Assembly (NCBI GenBank): GCA_964483045.1
Contig: CAYZZK010000003.1
Location: 1 to 22,411, forward strand
Direction: 5' to 3'
Length of the DNA: 22,411 nucleotides
Source of the DNA: JBBTYG01 sp964483045
GTDB taxonomy: Bacteria; Patescibacteriota; Minisyncoccia; UBA6257; 2-01-FULL-56-20
Part shown: positions 7,891 to 14,519 of the stretch, in pieces
Layout of the letters: the number at the start of each line of letters is the position of its first letter
Position numbering within the stretch: the stretch's first letter is position 1
Notes under the pieces: generated by a model
Seen by the model: the letters and a program-made list of their open reading frames with translations, nothing else
What the model was told of the DNA's origin: nothing
The model's database searches: none
Made by a program: the position numbers and the translations under genes

Positions 7891-9009
7891 CTATCGTATC
7901 GAATTATAGCCACCTCGCAGGCCCTCTTTTGAAAGTACGATTTGCCACAGTTCTATATTGCGAACGCGAAAGGACCCCGCACAAGAGAGCAGATAATAAT
8001 TCCACATCCTATGGAATCGCTCGTCGTAACGTTTTGAGAGTTCGCCCCAGTGGTTTTCCAAATTTTTGTGCCAGGCCATGAGTGTCGTGTCGTAATCGGC
8101 TCCGAAATTGTGCCAATCTTCCATTACAAACAATCCTTCTATTGATGTGGCGATTTGCGCAATGGAAGGCAGCATCCCGTTAGGGAAAATATATTTCAGA
8201 ATCCACGGATCCACCGAAAAGGTTGTTACATTGCTGCCGATGGTGTGCAAGAGAAATAATCCGTCCTCGTTGAGGCATCGGCGGACAACTTCCATATATA
8301 TTCGATAGTTTTTAGAACCAACATGCTCAAACATTCCTAAAGAAACAATGTGGTCAAACTTTTCGTCGAGCTTGCGATAATCCTGGAGGCGGAGTTCTAC
8401 GGGCAATCCTTCGCAAAGTTTTGCGCCTAGCGCGACCTGCTCCCTTGAAACGGTAATACCCACCACGATCACGCCATATTTTTCCGCGGCAAATTTTGCA
8501 AAACTGCCCCAGCCACAGCCTATATCCAGAATTTTTTGTCCCGCTTGCAAGCCGAGCTTTTTACATACCAAGTCCAGTTTGTGTTCCTGGGCTTCGTCTA
8601 GATTTCGCGCATTTTTCCAGTATGCGCATGTGTAGACAAGACGCCGATCGAGCATTGCGGAAAAAAGATCGTTGCCGAGATCATAATGTTTTTTGCCAAC
8701 AATAAATGCTCTTCGTTCAGATTGAAAATTGAGTATTTTTGCGGCAATTGCGGCGAGAATAATGCTCGGGGAGCGTTTTACTTTTCTATCAAGGCGCGCG
8801 GCCAGAATTTTGGCAAAAAATTCATCGAGCTCTGTGGCGTCCCACCAGCCGTCCATGTATGATTCGCCAAGTCCAAGTGATCCCTTGGCAAGTACACGCT
8901 CAAAAAAACGGGAGTCGTGAACGCGAATATCTCCTTTATTCCCACCGCCTACCGCGACATCGGCAAGAGAAAGTATTTCTTTGACTTTTTGCTCCGCAAG
9001 AAAAGCCAT
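7891..9009 (-). CDS. cfa: Cyclopropane-fatty-acyl-phospholipid synthase
   Basis: Transfers a methylene group from S-adenosylmethionine to double bonds of membrane phospholipid acyl chains. The 372 residues cover the whole family (E. coli 382). The N-terminal lipid-binding part has LGLGESYMDGWWD. Then come HYDLGNDLF (108-116), the SAM motif LDIGCGWGSFA (161-171), GMFEHVG with the active-site Glu (about 225-231), DPWILKYIFPNGMLPS, and the C-terminal LWQIVLSK. No active-site residue is obviously missing. It is an isolated gene; no fatty-acid synthesis genes are nearby, so it would act on lipids made elsewhere or scavenged. Annotation as Cfa rather than a mycolic-acid methyltransferase rests on overall length and motifs. 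Confidence 0.92.
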   Translation of the reverse strand: MAFLAEQKVKEILSLADVAVGGGNKGDIRVHDSRFFERVLAKGSLGLGESYMDGWWDATELDEFFAKILAARLDRKVKRSPSIILAAIAAKILNFQSERRAFIVGKKHYDLGNDLFSAMLDRRLVYTCAYWKNARNLDEAQEHKLDLVCKKLGLQAGQKILDIGCGWGSFAKFAAEKYGVIVVGITVSREQVALGAKLCEGLPVELRLQDYRKLDEKFDHIVSLGMFEHVGSKNYRIYMEVVRRCLNEDGLFLLHTIGSNVTTFSVDPWILKYIFPNGMLPSIAQIATSIEGLFVMEDWHNFGADYDTTLMAWHKNLENHWGELSKRYDERFHRMWNYYLLSCAGSFRVRNIELWQIVLSKEGLRGGYNSIR

Positions 9010-9074
9010 GAATAACTCATTATTTCATTTGAATGCTTTCTGTCAATTCAAGCACTGCCGCTAGTGAGTAAAAT

Positions 9075-9101
9075 TAAAAAAGACTCGAATTCAGATTCGA
9101 G
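9075..9101 (-). terminator. Intrinsic terminator after tRNA-Thr
   Basis: On the minus strand: perfect 7-bp stem CTCGAAT/ATTCGAG with a CTGA tetraloop, followed by TCTTTTTTAATTTT. Confidence 0.8.
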
Positions 9102-9151
9102 CGCAATCATAAGACACACCGAACATCAGACTTTCTCAAAAAACTGAATTT

Positions 9152-9226
9152 TGGAGCCGGAGGCGAGAGTTGAACTCGCGACCCACGCTTTACGAAAGCG
9201 TTGCTCTACCACTGAGCTACTCCGGC
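9152..9226 (-). tRNA. tRNA-Thr (CGU)
   Basis: Complete cloverleaf of 75 nt: acceptor GCCGGAG/CTCCGGC, D stem GCTC/GAGC, anticodon stem ACGCT/AGCGT with loop TTCGTAA (anticodon CGT), T stem GCGAG/CTCGC. The 3' CCA is encoded, unlike the other tRNAs in the window. The discriminator base is U. An intrinsic terminator follows at 9075-9101. Confidence 0.96.
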
Positions 9227-9258
9227 ATCGCGCGCTCAACTGCATTACCGAAAGGCGC

Positions 9259-9301
9259 TCCCTGCCCGAACGACCGAGTGATTCGGTCATTCGGGCAGGG
9301 A
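9259..9301. repeat. Long inverted repeat (19-bp arms, 5-nt loop)
   Basis: Arms at 9259-9277 and 9283-9301 (TCCCTGCCCGAACGACCGA and its complement) differ at one position, which is a G-U pair in minus-strand RNA. No T-run follows, so it is not a standard terminator. It lies between the 172-aa membrane protein gene and tRNA-Thr. CCTGCCCG-type palindromes resemble dispersed intergenic hairpins I associate with Parcubacteria, but only one copy is in this window. Confidence 0.75.
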
Positions 9302-9369
9302 TCAACTGGCCATCCAGCCCTCACACAAAGAATGGAGACGAGTTAATAACCAGTACTGCAAAGTCAATT

Positions 9370-9888
9370 CTAGTCTTTTGACTTTATAATTTCAAGCGCG
9401 GTTTTCCACGAACGGGTCGCTGCGACTTCCCGAAGGGTGTCGAATATGACCGGCAGTTCGAGATAATCAATCGCGATCGCGATCCACGCAACGACTGGAT
9501 TTAAAGTTACGAGATGGGCACCGGCCCCGAAAAATATGCCCAAAGCCACTTCGTCCGTAAGCCAAAACAAATGTATCCATTGAGAGTTGATGAGAAGCAG
9601 AAATAAAATCGGCTTTATCGATTTCCTCTCCCGATATAATTTTGTGTACAATATCGAGGTCGCGATAAGCGCCGGAATTTCGGCATAATCCGCGAGGATA
9701 ATGAGGAATGTAAGTATCCTCGAATGCGCAAAGAAAAAATCCGTCCCGGTGAGCCGGTATAATACAATATGAGTCGTTAGCCAGTAGAGATGCGCCAGTT
9801 GCAGCAGAAATAGCCCCGCTGTGATCGTAAGATTGAGGGCATAAAATTTTTCATACCAAGCCCAAAACTTTTTTAAAATTGCGGGCAT
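9370..9888 (-). CDS. Four-helix membrane protein with internal duplication
   Basis: I do not recognise the family. The 172-residue protein has four predicted membrane helices (about 18-42, 57-80, 90-112, 132-152) and short charged tails. It is built of two similar halves. HLYWLT (33-38) with DYAEIP (67-72) is matched by HLFWLT (106-111) with DYLELP (141-146), at almost the same spacing (34 and 35 residues). Conserved His, Asp and Glu inside or beside helices suggest metal, heme or proton handling, but that is inference. The start is ATG 9888. A TATACT box on the minus strand (9899-9904) lies ten bases upstream. The next gene upstream is the YggT-like gene. Confidence 0.75.
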   Translation of the reverse strand: MPAILKKFWAWYEKFYALNLTITAGLFLLQLAHLYWLTTHIVLYRLTGTDFFFAHSRILTFLIILADYAEIPALIATSILYTKLYRERKSIKPILFLLLINSQWIHLFWLTDEVALGIFFGAGAHLVTLNPVVAWIAIAIDYLELPVIFDTLREVAATRSWKTALEIIKSKD

Positions 9889-9966
9889 GCCGTCTTCGAG
9901 TATACCCCTAAAATACCCTAGTGCACAGAGGGCTCTTTTCTGCGTCCATCAAAATGCCACGTCCTA

Positions 9967-10329
9967 TTATACTTCCTCTTCCTGCTCTTCCAATTTAGCC
10001 GCGGCCTCTGGAGTGGAAACGGTCTTGCTCATGAGAAACAAGCGAATGATCGCGAGCGCGATTAGCCAATACACGACCATTGCCAAAATCGTCGTCCACT
10101 CAAAAACGCTGCCCTCAACGGTCGTCATCGGAAAAACAGCAAAAAATGGGGCGGTAAATGGCCAGCTAAGACTATAGACAAAACTCGTAAATCCGGCGGC
10201 GGGATTGGCTCCGGTCAGCTTTAGCAGGACGCGGAAAATCAGCACTATTTCGAGAAGCGACAGAAGATACCACACGATTTGCGTACCCCTGAACAATGGT
10301 TTTGTACTTGGGGAAGTATATGAGTCCAT
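9967..10329 (-). CDS. YggT family membrane protein
   Basis: A 120-residue protein with two membrane helices (about 18-38 and 79-103). Between them is the family motif FRVLLKLTGANPAAGFTSFV followed by YSLSWPFTAPF. The YggT family is found next to division genes in many bacteria and next to plastid division/thylakoid factors as YlmG; its exact role is unsettled. A Glu-rich tail (KLEEQEEEV) ends the protein. The start is ATG 10329. It lies in a run of minus-strand small membrane protein genes. Confidence 0.8.
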   Translation of the reverse strand: MDSYTSPSTKPLFRGTQIVWYLLSLLEIVLIFRVLLKLTGANPAAGFTSFVYSLSWPFTAPFFAVFPMTTVEGSVFEWTTILAMVVYWLIALAIIRLFLMSKTVSTPEAAAKLEEQEEEV

Positions 10330-10373
10330 AAGTTTTTATTAGCGAATTTTGGGTGCGAATAGTCGCACGAAGC

Positions 10374-10592
10374 TTAATACGTGTTCGGGCTGTTTGGATT
10401 CGTATTCTGACCGCCTGGGTTTTGAGAATTTACCGGCGGAAGATTAATGTTAACGCCTTGTTGGGGTTGAGGGGTTGGAGGCGCAGGAAATATGTTACCT
10501 CGAAAAATAAACAGCAACCCGATAAGTATGATGACGATTATCGCTATGATAGCAACCATGCTTACTGAAGAATCTGAAGTAGTTTCTGCCAT
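10374..10592 (-). CDS. Small single-helix membrane protein with Pro/Asn/Gln-rich tail
   Basis: Not recognised. Its 72 residues have a Ser/Thr-rich N-terminus, one strongly hydrophobic helix (about 12-31, MVAIIAIIVIILIGLLFIF), then a low-complexity tail rich in Pro, Asn, Gln and Gly with no Cys. The topology suggests a short cytoplasmic N-terminus and an extracytoplasmic, probably disordered tail. The ATG at 10592 immediately precedes the coding pattern. It is adjacent to the YggT-like gene and may be co-transcribed with it. Confidence 0.6.
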   Translation of the reverse strand: MAETTSDSSVSMVAIIAIIVIILIGLLFIFRGNIFPAPPTPQPQQGVNINLPPVNSQNPGGQNTNPNSPNTY

Positions 10593-10660
10593 GTCTTAAA
10601 TTTATTATTAAGTTAATTTCGACTTTTTACATACGATTCGCTGCTAAAACACATAGCGGA

Positions 10661-10831
10661 TTAACACGTACAAAGTGATTCCGCCTGGTTGCATCCTTCG
10701 CACTTAGGCATGCATTGCCGATCCGATTGCGGCTCTCCGTGGAGATGCGTTGAATCATGCATACTCGACTCTACGCCGCAAATCGCGCATTTCCATCCTA
10801 CCGCGGGCGCCCCGCATTTTGCGCATTTCAT
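10661..10831 (-). CDS. 56-aa cysteine-rich zinc-ribbon protein
   Basis: A short open frame with strong coding character: 56 residues beginning MKCAKCGAPAVGWKCAICG and ending CMPKCEGC, then ESLCTC. Ten cysteines fall in CxxC pairs (CAKC, CAIC, CEGC), a further CMPKC and a final CTC, with His residues in the central MHDSTHLHG. This would bind one or two zinc ions. Small zinc ribbons of this pattern may act in nucleic-acid or protein binding; no specific role can be assigned. No Shine-Dalgarno site is seen before the ATG at 10831. The upstream 180 bases to 11011 contain no gene. Confidence 0.72.
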   Translation of the reverse strand: MKCAKCGAPAVGWKCAICGVESSMHDSTHLHGEPQSDRQCMPKCEGCNQAESLCTC

Positions 10832-10973
10832 AATAATTGCGTGCTTTTATATCTATTTTCGACCTTGAAACTGAAAATATTCTAAAATAAGCCAGATTAA
10901 GAAATCCTGAAGATGCTGCTTCGGCTAATCCTCTATTTATAAGGAAAAACTCTCCGAGCTACTATAGAGAACT

Positions 10974-10996
10974 AAAAGAAACGTGACAGTGCACGT
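10974..10996 (-). terminator. Hairpin terminator after the DUF1801 gene
   Basis: Minus strand: ACGTG/CACGT stem with a 6-nt loop, followed by TTCTTTT. It starts 15 bases past the stop at 11012. The stem is short, so strength is uncertain. Confidence 0.5.
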
Positions 10997-11011
10997 GAAG
11001 TAACGCTACCT

Positions 11012-11468
11012 TCACATCCAGTGTGCATCCTTTTCCTTGAGCTCTTTGGCACGAAAGGCCACAATCTTTTTAATTAGGGCTTTCGGTAATGGCCTATCAT
11101 ATGGAAATTGGATAGAGCCTTTGCCAGTTTTATATCTTGAGAGTTCTTTTGCAAAATGCTTTACGGCAGAAGGGGTTGGCATGGCGTGCCCCATTTGATC
11201 GCCTCGCGGGCGTTCGGCACGACCTCTTTAAGTATCGNNNNNNNNNNNNNNNNNNNNNNNNNNNNNNNNNNNNNNNNNNNNNNNNNNNNNNNNNNNNNNN
11301 NNNNNNNNNNNNNNNNNNNNNNNNNNNNNNNNNNNNNGGCGTGCCCCATTTGATCGCCTCGCGGGCGTTCGGCACGACCTCTTTAAGTATCGCACGCATC
11401 TCTCTCATCCTCTTTTGCCCTTCCTTCGGAGCTTGTTTAATGTATTCTGCAGTAGTTTTTGGTTTCAT
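11012..11468 (-). CDS. DUF1801 (YdhG-like) protein, interrupted by an assembly gap
   Basis: Two pieces of one protein. The N-terminal part starts at ATG 11468 (MKPKTTAEYIKQAPKEGQKR.. to AIKWGTP, about 44 residues). The C-terminal part begins near PTPSAVKHFAKELSRYKTGK and ends IKKIVAFRAKELKEKDAHWM. In DUF1801 proteins KWGxP and the PTPS motif are separated by about 20-25 residues (typically ..FAAFKxHIGFY..), and these are absent here. The 100 N bases in between are flanked by two copies of the same 55 bases, so the gap is an assembly product. Simply merging the copies would leave a deletion and a frame change. Some family members are described as iron chaperone-like; the function here is unknown. 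Confidence 0.75.
11183..11392. repeat. 55-bp direct duplication flanking a 100-N gap
   Basis: Bases 11183-11237 and 11338-11392 are identical, and 11238-11337 is exactly 100 N. Identical contig ends across a fixed-length gap are the usual trace of a scaffolder joining two contigs that share a k-mer of that length. It should not be read as a biological repeat. Confidence 0.9.
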
Positions 11469-11498
11469 GTTTAAAGCATTGGCGAATTCTTTTATCGA

Positions 11499-11966
11499 CT
11501 AGGTATTTATCACTTGCTTGATTGCGGCTTCTAGTTCGCTCGAGGTATCTGTCCCTATACGATACATTTTTCCATTTCTCATAATTATTTCCACTGCGTC
11601 AAAACCGGAAACATTGTAAATCCACATATACGGAGAGATCCAGACCCTCACTCCCCATCCGTAGTACCAGTGATTCTTTACTGCTTGAACTGAAGCTATC
11701 TGATTAAGTGGAAACGCCTTAGCGAAAATTCCATAGCCAAATTTGACCCGAAGATAGTATTCATTAATCGACACGGTCAGCGTTGTAAACGATGCAAGAA
11801 TAAACACAATTAATGCCATTATGGCAGTAACGGCCAAATTTGGGCCCGAGTCGACCGAGGCAGGTTCAGCCGAGGCCGTAATATAAAGCCATGCGAAAAG
11901 CCCCAGCGCGGCCAGCGTAACAAAGAGCATCAGGTAACCAATTTGGGTGTGCTTGTATGTGGTCAT
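11499..11966 (-). CDS. Membrane protein with PH-like domain
   Basis: A 155-residue protein with two N-terminal membrane helices (about 10-30 and 45-66) and a beta-rich C-terminal part. That part (VSINEYYLRVKFGYGIFAKA, FPLNQIASVQAVKN, NGKMYRIGTDTSSELEAAIKQVI) reads like a bacterial Pleckstrin-homology-like domain, with the usual pattern of a gene-order beta sheet ending in a helix. Function unknown. SD-like AAAGGAA precedes the ATG at 11966 by about 12 bases. The VOC gene upstream ends 27 bases away, so both are probably co-transcribed. Confidence 0.65.
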   Translation of the reverse strand: MTTYKHTQIGYLMLFVTLAALGLFAWLYITASAEPASVDSGPNLAVTAIMALIVFILASFTTLTVSINEYYLRVKFGYGIFAKAFPLNQIASVQAVKNHWYYGWGVRVWISPYMWIYNVSGFDAVEIIMRNGKMYRIGTDTSSELEAAIKQVINT

Positions 11967-11993
11967 AATTTTTTGATTTTCCTTTAACCTTGT

Positions 11994-12476
11994 TCAGGAT
12001 GGAACATCCGCCACCGATTTATTACCGAGCTCTTCGGCCAATCCGATAAGGATGCCTTCAGGCCCACGCACGAAGCAGAGCCGGTAAATGTCCTGGTACT
12101 GTGCGATCTCGCCGACGAGTTTGGCGCCCTTCTTCTCTAGCCGGGCAACGACCTCGTCGATGTTCTCGACTGCAAACATGATGCGGCGAATGCCCAGCGT
12201 ATTCGCCGGCGCGTTTGGCGGTAGGGCTTTAACCGCCGGTGGCATGTGGAATTTTGTTAGTTCAACCTTGCCGTGGCCGTCTGGAGTCCGCATCAGGGCG
12301 ATGTCCGAACGAACGTTTTTGAGCCCAACGGTTTGGTCTACCCACGGCCCCTCGACCGTCGTCTCCCCTTCGAGCTCCATGCCAAGTTCGGCGAAAAACG
12401 CTTTGGCCGCCTCGAGGTCTTCGACAACAATGAGAACGTTGTCCAACCTTATAAGATTAGATTTTTTAGATTTCAT
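11994..12476 (-). CDS. VOC (glyoxalase/bleomycin resistance) family protein
   Basis: A 160-residue protein with two paired beta-alpha-beta-beta-beta modules. The first is LDNVLIVVEDLEAAKAFFAELGMELEGE; the second is GIRRIMFAVENIDEVVARLEKKGAKLVGE, followed by YRLCFVRGPEGILIGLAEEL. These metal-dependent folds include lyases, dioxygenases and drug-binding proteins; the substrate is unknown. The second module keeps the C-terminal metal-ligand region (GPEGILIGLAE), though Glu placement is not typical of glyoxalase I. ATG 12476 is preferred over TTG 12488. It lies just after the RibD-like gene on the same strand. Confidence 0.8.
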   Translation of the reverse strand: MKSKKSNLIRLDNVLIVVEDLEAAKAFFAELGMELEGETTVEGPWVDQTVGLKNVRSDIALMRTPDGHGKVELTKFHMPPAVKALPPNAPANTLGIRRIMFAVENIDEVVARLEKKGAKLVGEIAQYQDIYRLCFVRGPEGILIGLAEELGNKSVADVPS

Positions 12477-12494
12477 ATCTGGTGACAAACTTTT

Positions 12495-13094
12495 CTAAAA
12501 GGTTCCCGTTTTGACTTCCCCAGCTCTTTTATAGTTGGCCAAAATGACGCCGCTTGGCAGGACTTTCGAGTCTATCAATTCAAACGCAGCAGGGATTGTC
12601 CCTTCGGCAAATAAACGCTTTCCAGTACCAAGCGTAACGGGATATATTCTTAGCCGTAGCTCATCAACCAGATCGTTCGAGAGGAGTGTCTGGAGAAGCA
12701 CACTGCTGCCCCACACATGAAATACCGGACCGCTCTCTCTTTTCAGTGCTTTGATTTTAGCCACAACATCAGCATTTATAAGAATTGATTCTTTCCATGT
12801 GAGGTCTACACCTTTATCTGATACAACATATTTTTTAGCTTTATTAAACGGGTCGGCAATCGAACCTGTTTGTTTTGGCCAGTATCCGGCAAATATCTCA
12901 TACGTCTTCCTGCCCAAGAGCATGTCAAATGGCACGCTCAGTTCTTTGTCCATTATTTTGCCGAAAGATTCATCTGCGTAGGGCACCGTCCAGCCTCCAT
13001 ATTGAAAACCGCCCGAGGTATCCTCTTCTGGCCCACCGGGCGCCTGCATAACCCCGTCGAGGCTGATCATCGCAAAAACAACTATTTTTCTCAT
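12495..13094 (-). CDS. RibD C-terminal / dihydrofolate reductase-like protein
   Basis: A 199-residue NADPH-dependent reductase-like protein. The N-terminus is MRKIVVFAMISLDGVMQAPG, where SLDG is typical of the RibD_C/DHFR-like family. LLGRKTYEIFAGYWP is the cofactor-binding GRKTYE motif, followed by KYVVSD, VWGSSVLLQTLL and DELRLRIYPVTLGTGKRLF, all standard for stand-alone YyaP/YwjB-type proteins. Such proteins are often free-standing and their substrate is unknown; it is probably neither a true folate DHFR nor riboflavin RibD. It heads a minus-strand run with the VOC, PH-like and DUF1801 genes, a set commonly found on accessory DNA. Confidence 0.85.
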   Translation of the reverse strand: MRKIVVFAMISLDGVMQAPGGPEEDTSGGFQYGGWTVPYADESFGKIMDKELSVPFDMLLGRKTYEIFAGYWPKQTGSIADPFNKAKKYVVSDKGVDLTWKESILINADVVAKIKALKRESGPVFHVWGSSVLLQTLLSNDLVDELRLRIYPVTLGTGKRLFAEGTIPAAFELIDSKVLPSGVILANYKRAGEVKTGTF

Positions 13095-13216
13095 ATGTTT
13101 AGTTAAGATTAATTTATTATTATTTTACCAAATTTTCAATTGAGTACAGTGCTCCGGTCACGGCTTTGTCGCTCAAGTCTTGTGGCAAGCCCACCGAACC
13201 ATAAAAAATCGTTTTG

Positions 13217-13303
13217 CGGAAGCGGGAGGATTCGAACCTCCGAGGGAATTTCTCCCCTGCCGCATTTCGAGTGCGGTGCCTTCGACCACTCAGCCACGCT
13301 TCC
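13217..13303 (-). tRNA. tRNA-Ser (CGA)
   Basis: Class II tRNA of 87 nt: acceptor GGAAGCG/CGCTTCC with discriminator G, anticodon stem CCGCA/TGCGG with loop CTCGAAA (anticodon CGA), long variable arm with GGGA/TCCC pairing, T arm GGAGG-TTCGAAT-CCTCC. CCA is not encoded. A T6 run lies about 8-13 bases downstream. Confidence 0.95.
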
Positions 13304-13369
13304 TTTTGCCCGCCGAAGTTTTTAACTAGGGCTGGCGTGGCACAATCTTATCAAATTTCCGGACTTCGG

Positions 13370-13406
13370 CAAATAAAAACCCGCCGTTCGTTTTCGAGCG
13401 CGGCGG
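13370..13406 (-). terminator. Intrinsic terminator after the 62-aa membrane protein gene
   Basis: Minus strand: GC-rich stem CCGCCG..CGGCGG with a small internal bulge and an AAAA loop, followed by GTTTTTATTT. It begins about 30 bases past the stop at 13438. Confidence 0.75.
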
Positions 13407-13437
13407 ATTCTTGATTGTTGTTGATATTCCCGACCTG

Positions 13438-13626
13438 CTATTCTCCTCCCTCGCGATACGTCAAAGCTATCGGCGGCAAACCAATGATGCCGATATACGC
13501 AACGAACCAGTACAACCTAAGCGAGCACAGGGCCATTAACAGCAAAATATTGCCATTTTCGATCCCTGCGAGAAACCAACAGGATTTCCTTCTAATAAAC
13601 CAACTGTCCCACAAATGTTTTGGCAT
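13438..13626 (-). CDS. Small membrane protein A of a tandem WDxW pair
   Basis: Not a family I know. The 62 residues begin MPKHLWDSWFIRRKS and continue into a long hydrophobic stretch (about 28-56), one or two membrane helices, with a short charged tail. Support for it being real: AAAGGA lies seven bases before the ATG; a TTGAAA-N17-TATGTA promoter sits upstream (13703-13731); an intrinsic terminator follows; and the next upstream gene encodes a protein with the same N-terminal pattern MPxx(L/I)WDxW(F/Y). The role is unknown. Confidence 0.62.
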   Translation of the reverse strand: MPKHLWDSWFIRRKSCWFLAGIENGNILLLMALCSLRLYWFVAYIGIIGLPPIALTYREGGE

Positions 13627-13702
13627 ACTGTCGTCCTTTCTCTTTTTGGGTTTTCTCCTGCCCGATTTGTTCTGAAATTTATGATTTCAAAATGCTCATC
13701 CA

Positions 13703-13731
13703 TACATACCATGTTCTCCCAAAAATTTCAA
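13703..13731 (-). promoter_or_regulatory. Promoter of small membrane gene A
   Basis: TTGAAA (13726-13731), 17-bp spacer, extended TGGTATGTA -10 (13703-13708) on the minus strand, about 77 bases before the ATG at 13626. The leader contains GAAAT-N5-ATTTC. It parallels the promoter of gene B. Confidence 0.6.
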
Positions 13732-13734
13732 AGC

Positions 13735-13767
13735 AAAGCGGCTTGTTCAATGAACAAACCGCTTTTT
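13735..13767. terminator. Hairpin terminator between small membrane genes A and B
   Basis: AAAGCGG..TTGTTC and its complement form a long stem (13735-13765). A T5 run is on the + strand and an interrupted TTTGCTTTG on the minus strand. It lies 13 bases past the stop of gene B, so its likely user is gene B; it may act in both directions. Confidence 0.6.
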
Positions 13768-13777
13768 GTAAATTCTC

Positions 13778-13957
13778 TCACCTTCTTCTTCGCATTTTTC
13801 CAATCATGGCATCCAAGAAACCAACTGCCTCGAAAAGGAGCAGGAGTACAACAGCAACGATGTATCCCCACCACGTGCGAATCGGAGGAGAGTCGGGAAT
13901 GCCGCGTTGTGACCGTGGCCGAGCGTGATACCAATCGTCCCAGATTTTTCCTGGCAT
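13778..13957 (-). CDS. Small membrane protein B of a tandem WDxW pair
   Basis: A 59-residue protein, shorter than most ORF cut-offs. It starts MPGKIWDDWYHARPRS, has a Pro-rich linker, one membrane helix (about 29-52, WWGYIVAVVLLLLFEAVGFL) and a basic end KMRRRR, placing the C-terminus in the cytoplasm. GAGG lies five bases before the ATG at 13957. A TTGGAA-N18-TATGTA promoter (14014-14043) and a hairpin terminator frame it. The N-terminal MPxxhWDxW(Y/F) pattern shared with the neighbouring 62-aa protein indicates a duplicated gene. The function is unknown. Confidence 0.62.
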   Translation of the reverse strand: MPGKIWDDWYHARPRSQRGIPDSPPIRTWWGYIVAVVLLLLFEAVGFLDAMIGKMRRRR

Positions 13958-14013
13958 ATCTGCCTCGCTTTCTTGTGTAAAGTTTTTATTGCCGATTTAA
14001 AATCGCTTGTCTA

Positions 14014-14043
14014 TACATATCACATCCAATTTTTTAATTCCAA
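14014..14043 (-). promoter_or_regulatory. Promoter of small membrane gene B
   Basis: TTGGAA (14038-14043), 18-bp spacer, extended TGATATGTA -10 (14014-14019) on the minus strand, 57 bases before the ATG. The leader contains a CGATTT/AAATCG palindrome (13993-14005). Confidence 0.6.
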
Positions 14044-14121
14044 CCACTACCGCCGCCCTTGTAAAAATCTGCCCACCCTTCCCCGTCCAATTTCCCTTGG
14101 GAAAATTTCATAAAAAAACTG

Positions 14122-14193
14122 TCCCCCCGAAAGGAATTGAACCCTTATCTCTTCCTTAGGACGGAATTGCTCTATCCGTTGAGCTACGGGGGG
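14122..14193 (-). tRNA. tRNA-Arg (CCU)
   Basis: Cloverleaf of 72 nt: acceptor CCCCCCG/CGGGGGG, D stem GCTC/GAGC, anticodon stem ATTCC/GGAAG (outermost A-G mismatch) with loop GTCCTAA (anticodon CCT), T arm AAGGG-TTCAATT-CCTTT. CCA is not encoded. Confidence 0.93.
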
Positions 14194-14306
14194 AATGTTG
14201 AGAAATGAAACTTTACGAGATACACTATACCCTGTAGGAAATAAAATTGAAAACAGAGATATTTTCGGTTGGGATAACAGATGCAAAGGTCGGATATCAC
14301 ACAATA

Positions 14307-14414
14307 ATGAACATGCACAATTATTATTGGGATGGATATAGATCAATGACGCCGTTCGGAATGAGTTGGACGCTTGGCGTCGGCGGATTATTGCTTTTCA
14401 TGCTGCTCGCATAG
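14307..14414 (+). CDS. Possible 35-aa membrane peptide
   Basis: A short frame giving MNMHNYYWDGYRSM, then a hydrophobic end WTLGVGGLLLFMLLA. Its stop is three bases before tRNA-Ala(GGC). There is no Shine-Dalgarno site; an eight-codon frame upstream ends in TAATG overlapping this start. It may be a small membrane peptide or chance. Nothing else is seen in 14194-14417. Confidence 0.25.
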   Translation: MNMHNYYWDGYRSMTPFGMSWTLGVGGLLLFMLLA

Positions 14415-14417
14415 CGC

Positions 14418-14488
14418 GGGCCTATAGTAAAATGGTATTACGCATCCATGGCATGGATGAGGTAGGGGTCCGATTCCCCTTAGGTCCA
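14418..14488 (+). tRNA. tRNA-Ala (GGC)
   Basis: Cloverleaf of 71 nt: acceptor GGGCCTA/TAGGTCC containing the alanine identity pair G3-U70, D stem GTAA/TTAC, anticodon stem CATCC/GGATG with loop ATGGCAT (anticodon GGC), T arm AGGGG-TCCGATT-CCCCT, discriminator A. CCA is not encoded. Confidence 0.94.
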
Positions 14489-14519
14489 CAAACTCACGAT
14501 AAACTATTTATGCCGATGT

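Noticed and set aside
11130..11502. Open frames running through the N gap
   Set aside because: They are formed by unknown bases and by the duplicated 55-mer; only the minus DUF1801 frames have family content.
13538..13711. 56-codon minus-strand frame beginning near 13711
   Set aside because: It overlaps gene A in another frame, begins inside its promoter region and has no SD or conserved pattern.
13615..13980. Plus-strand open frames across the small membrane gene region
   Set aside because: They run antisense to the two minus-strand genes that have promoters, SD sites and terminators, and their sequences show no domain.
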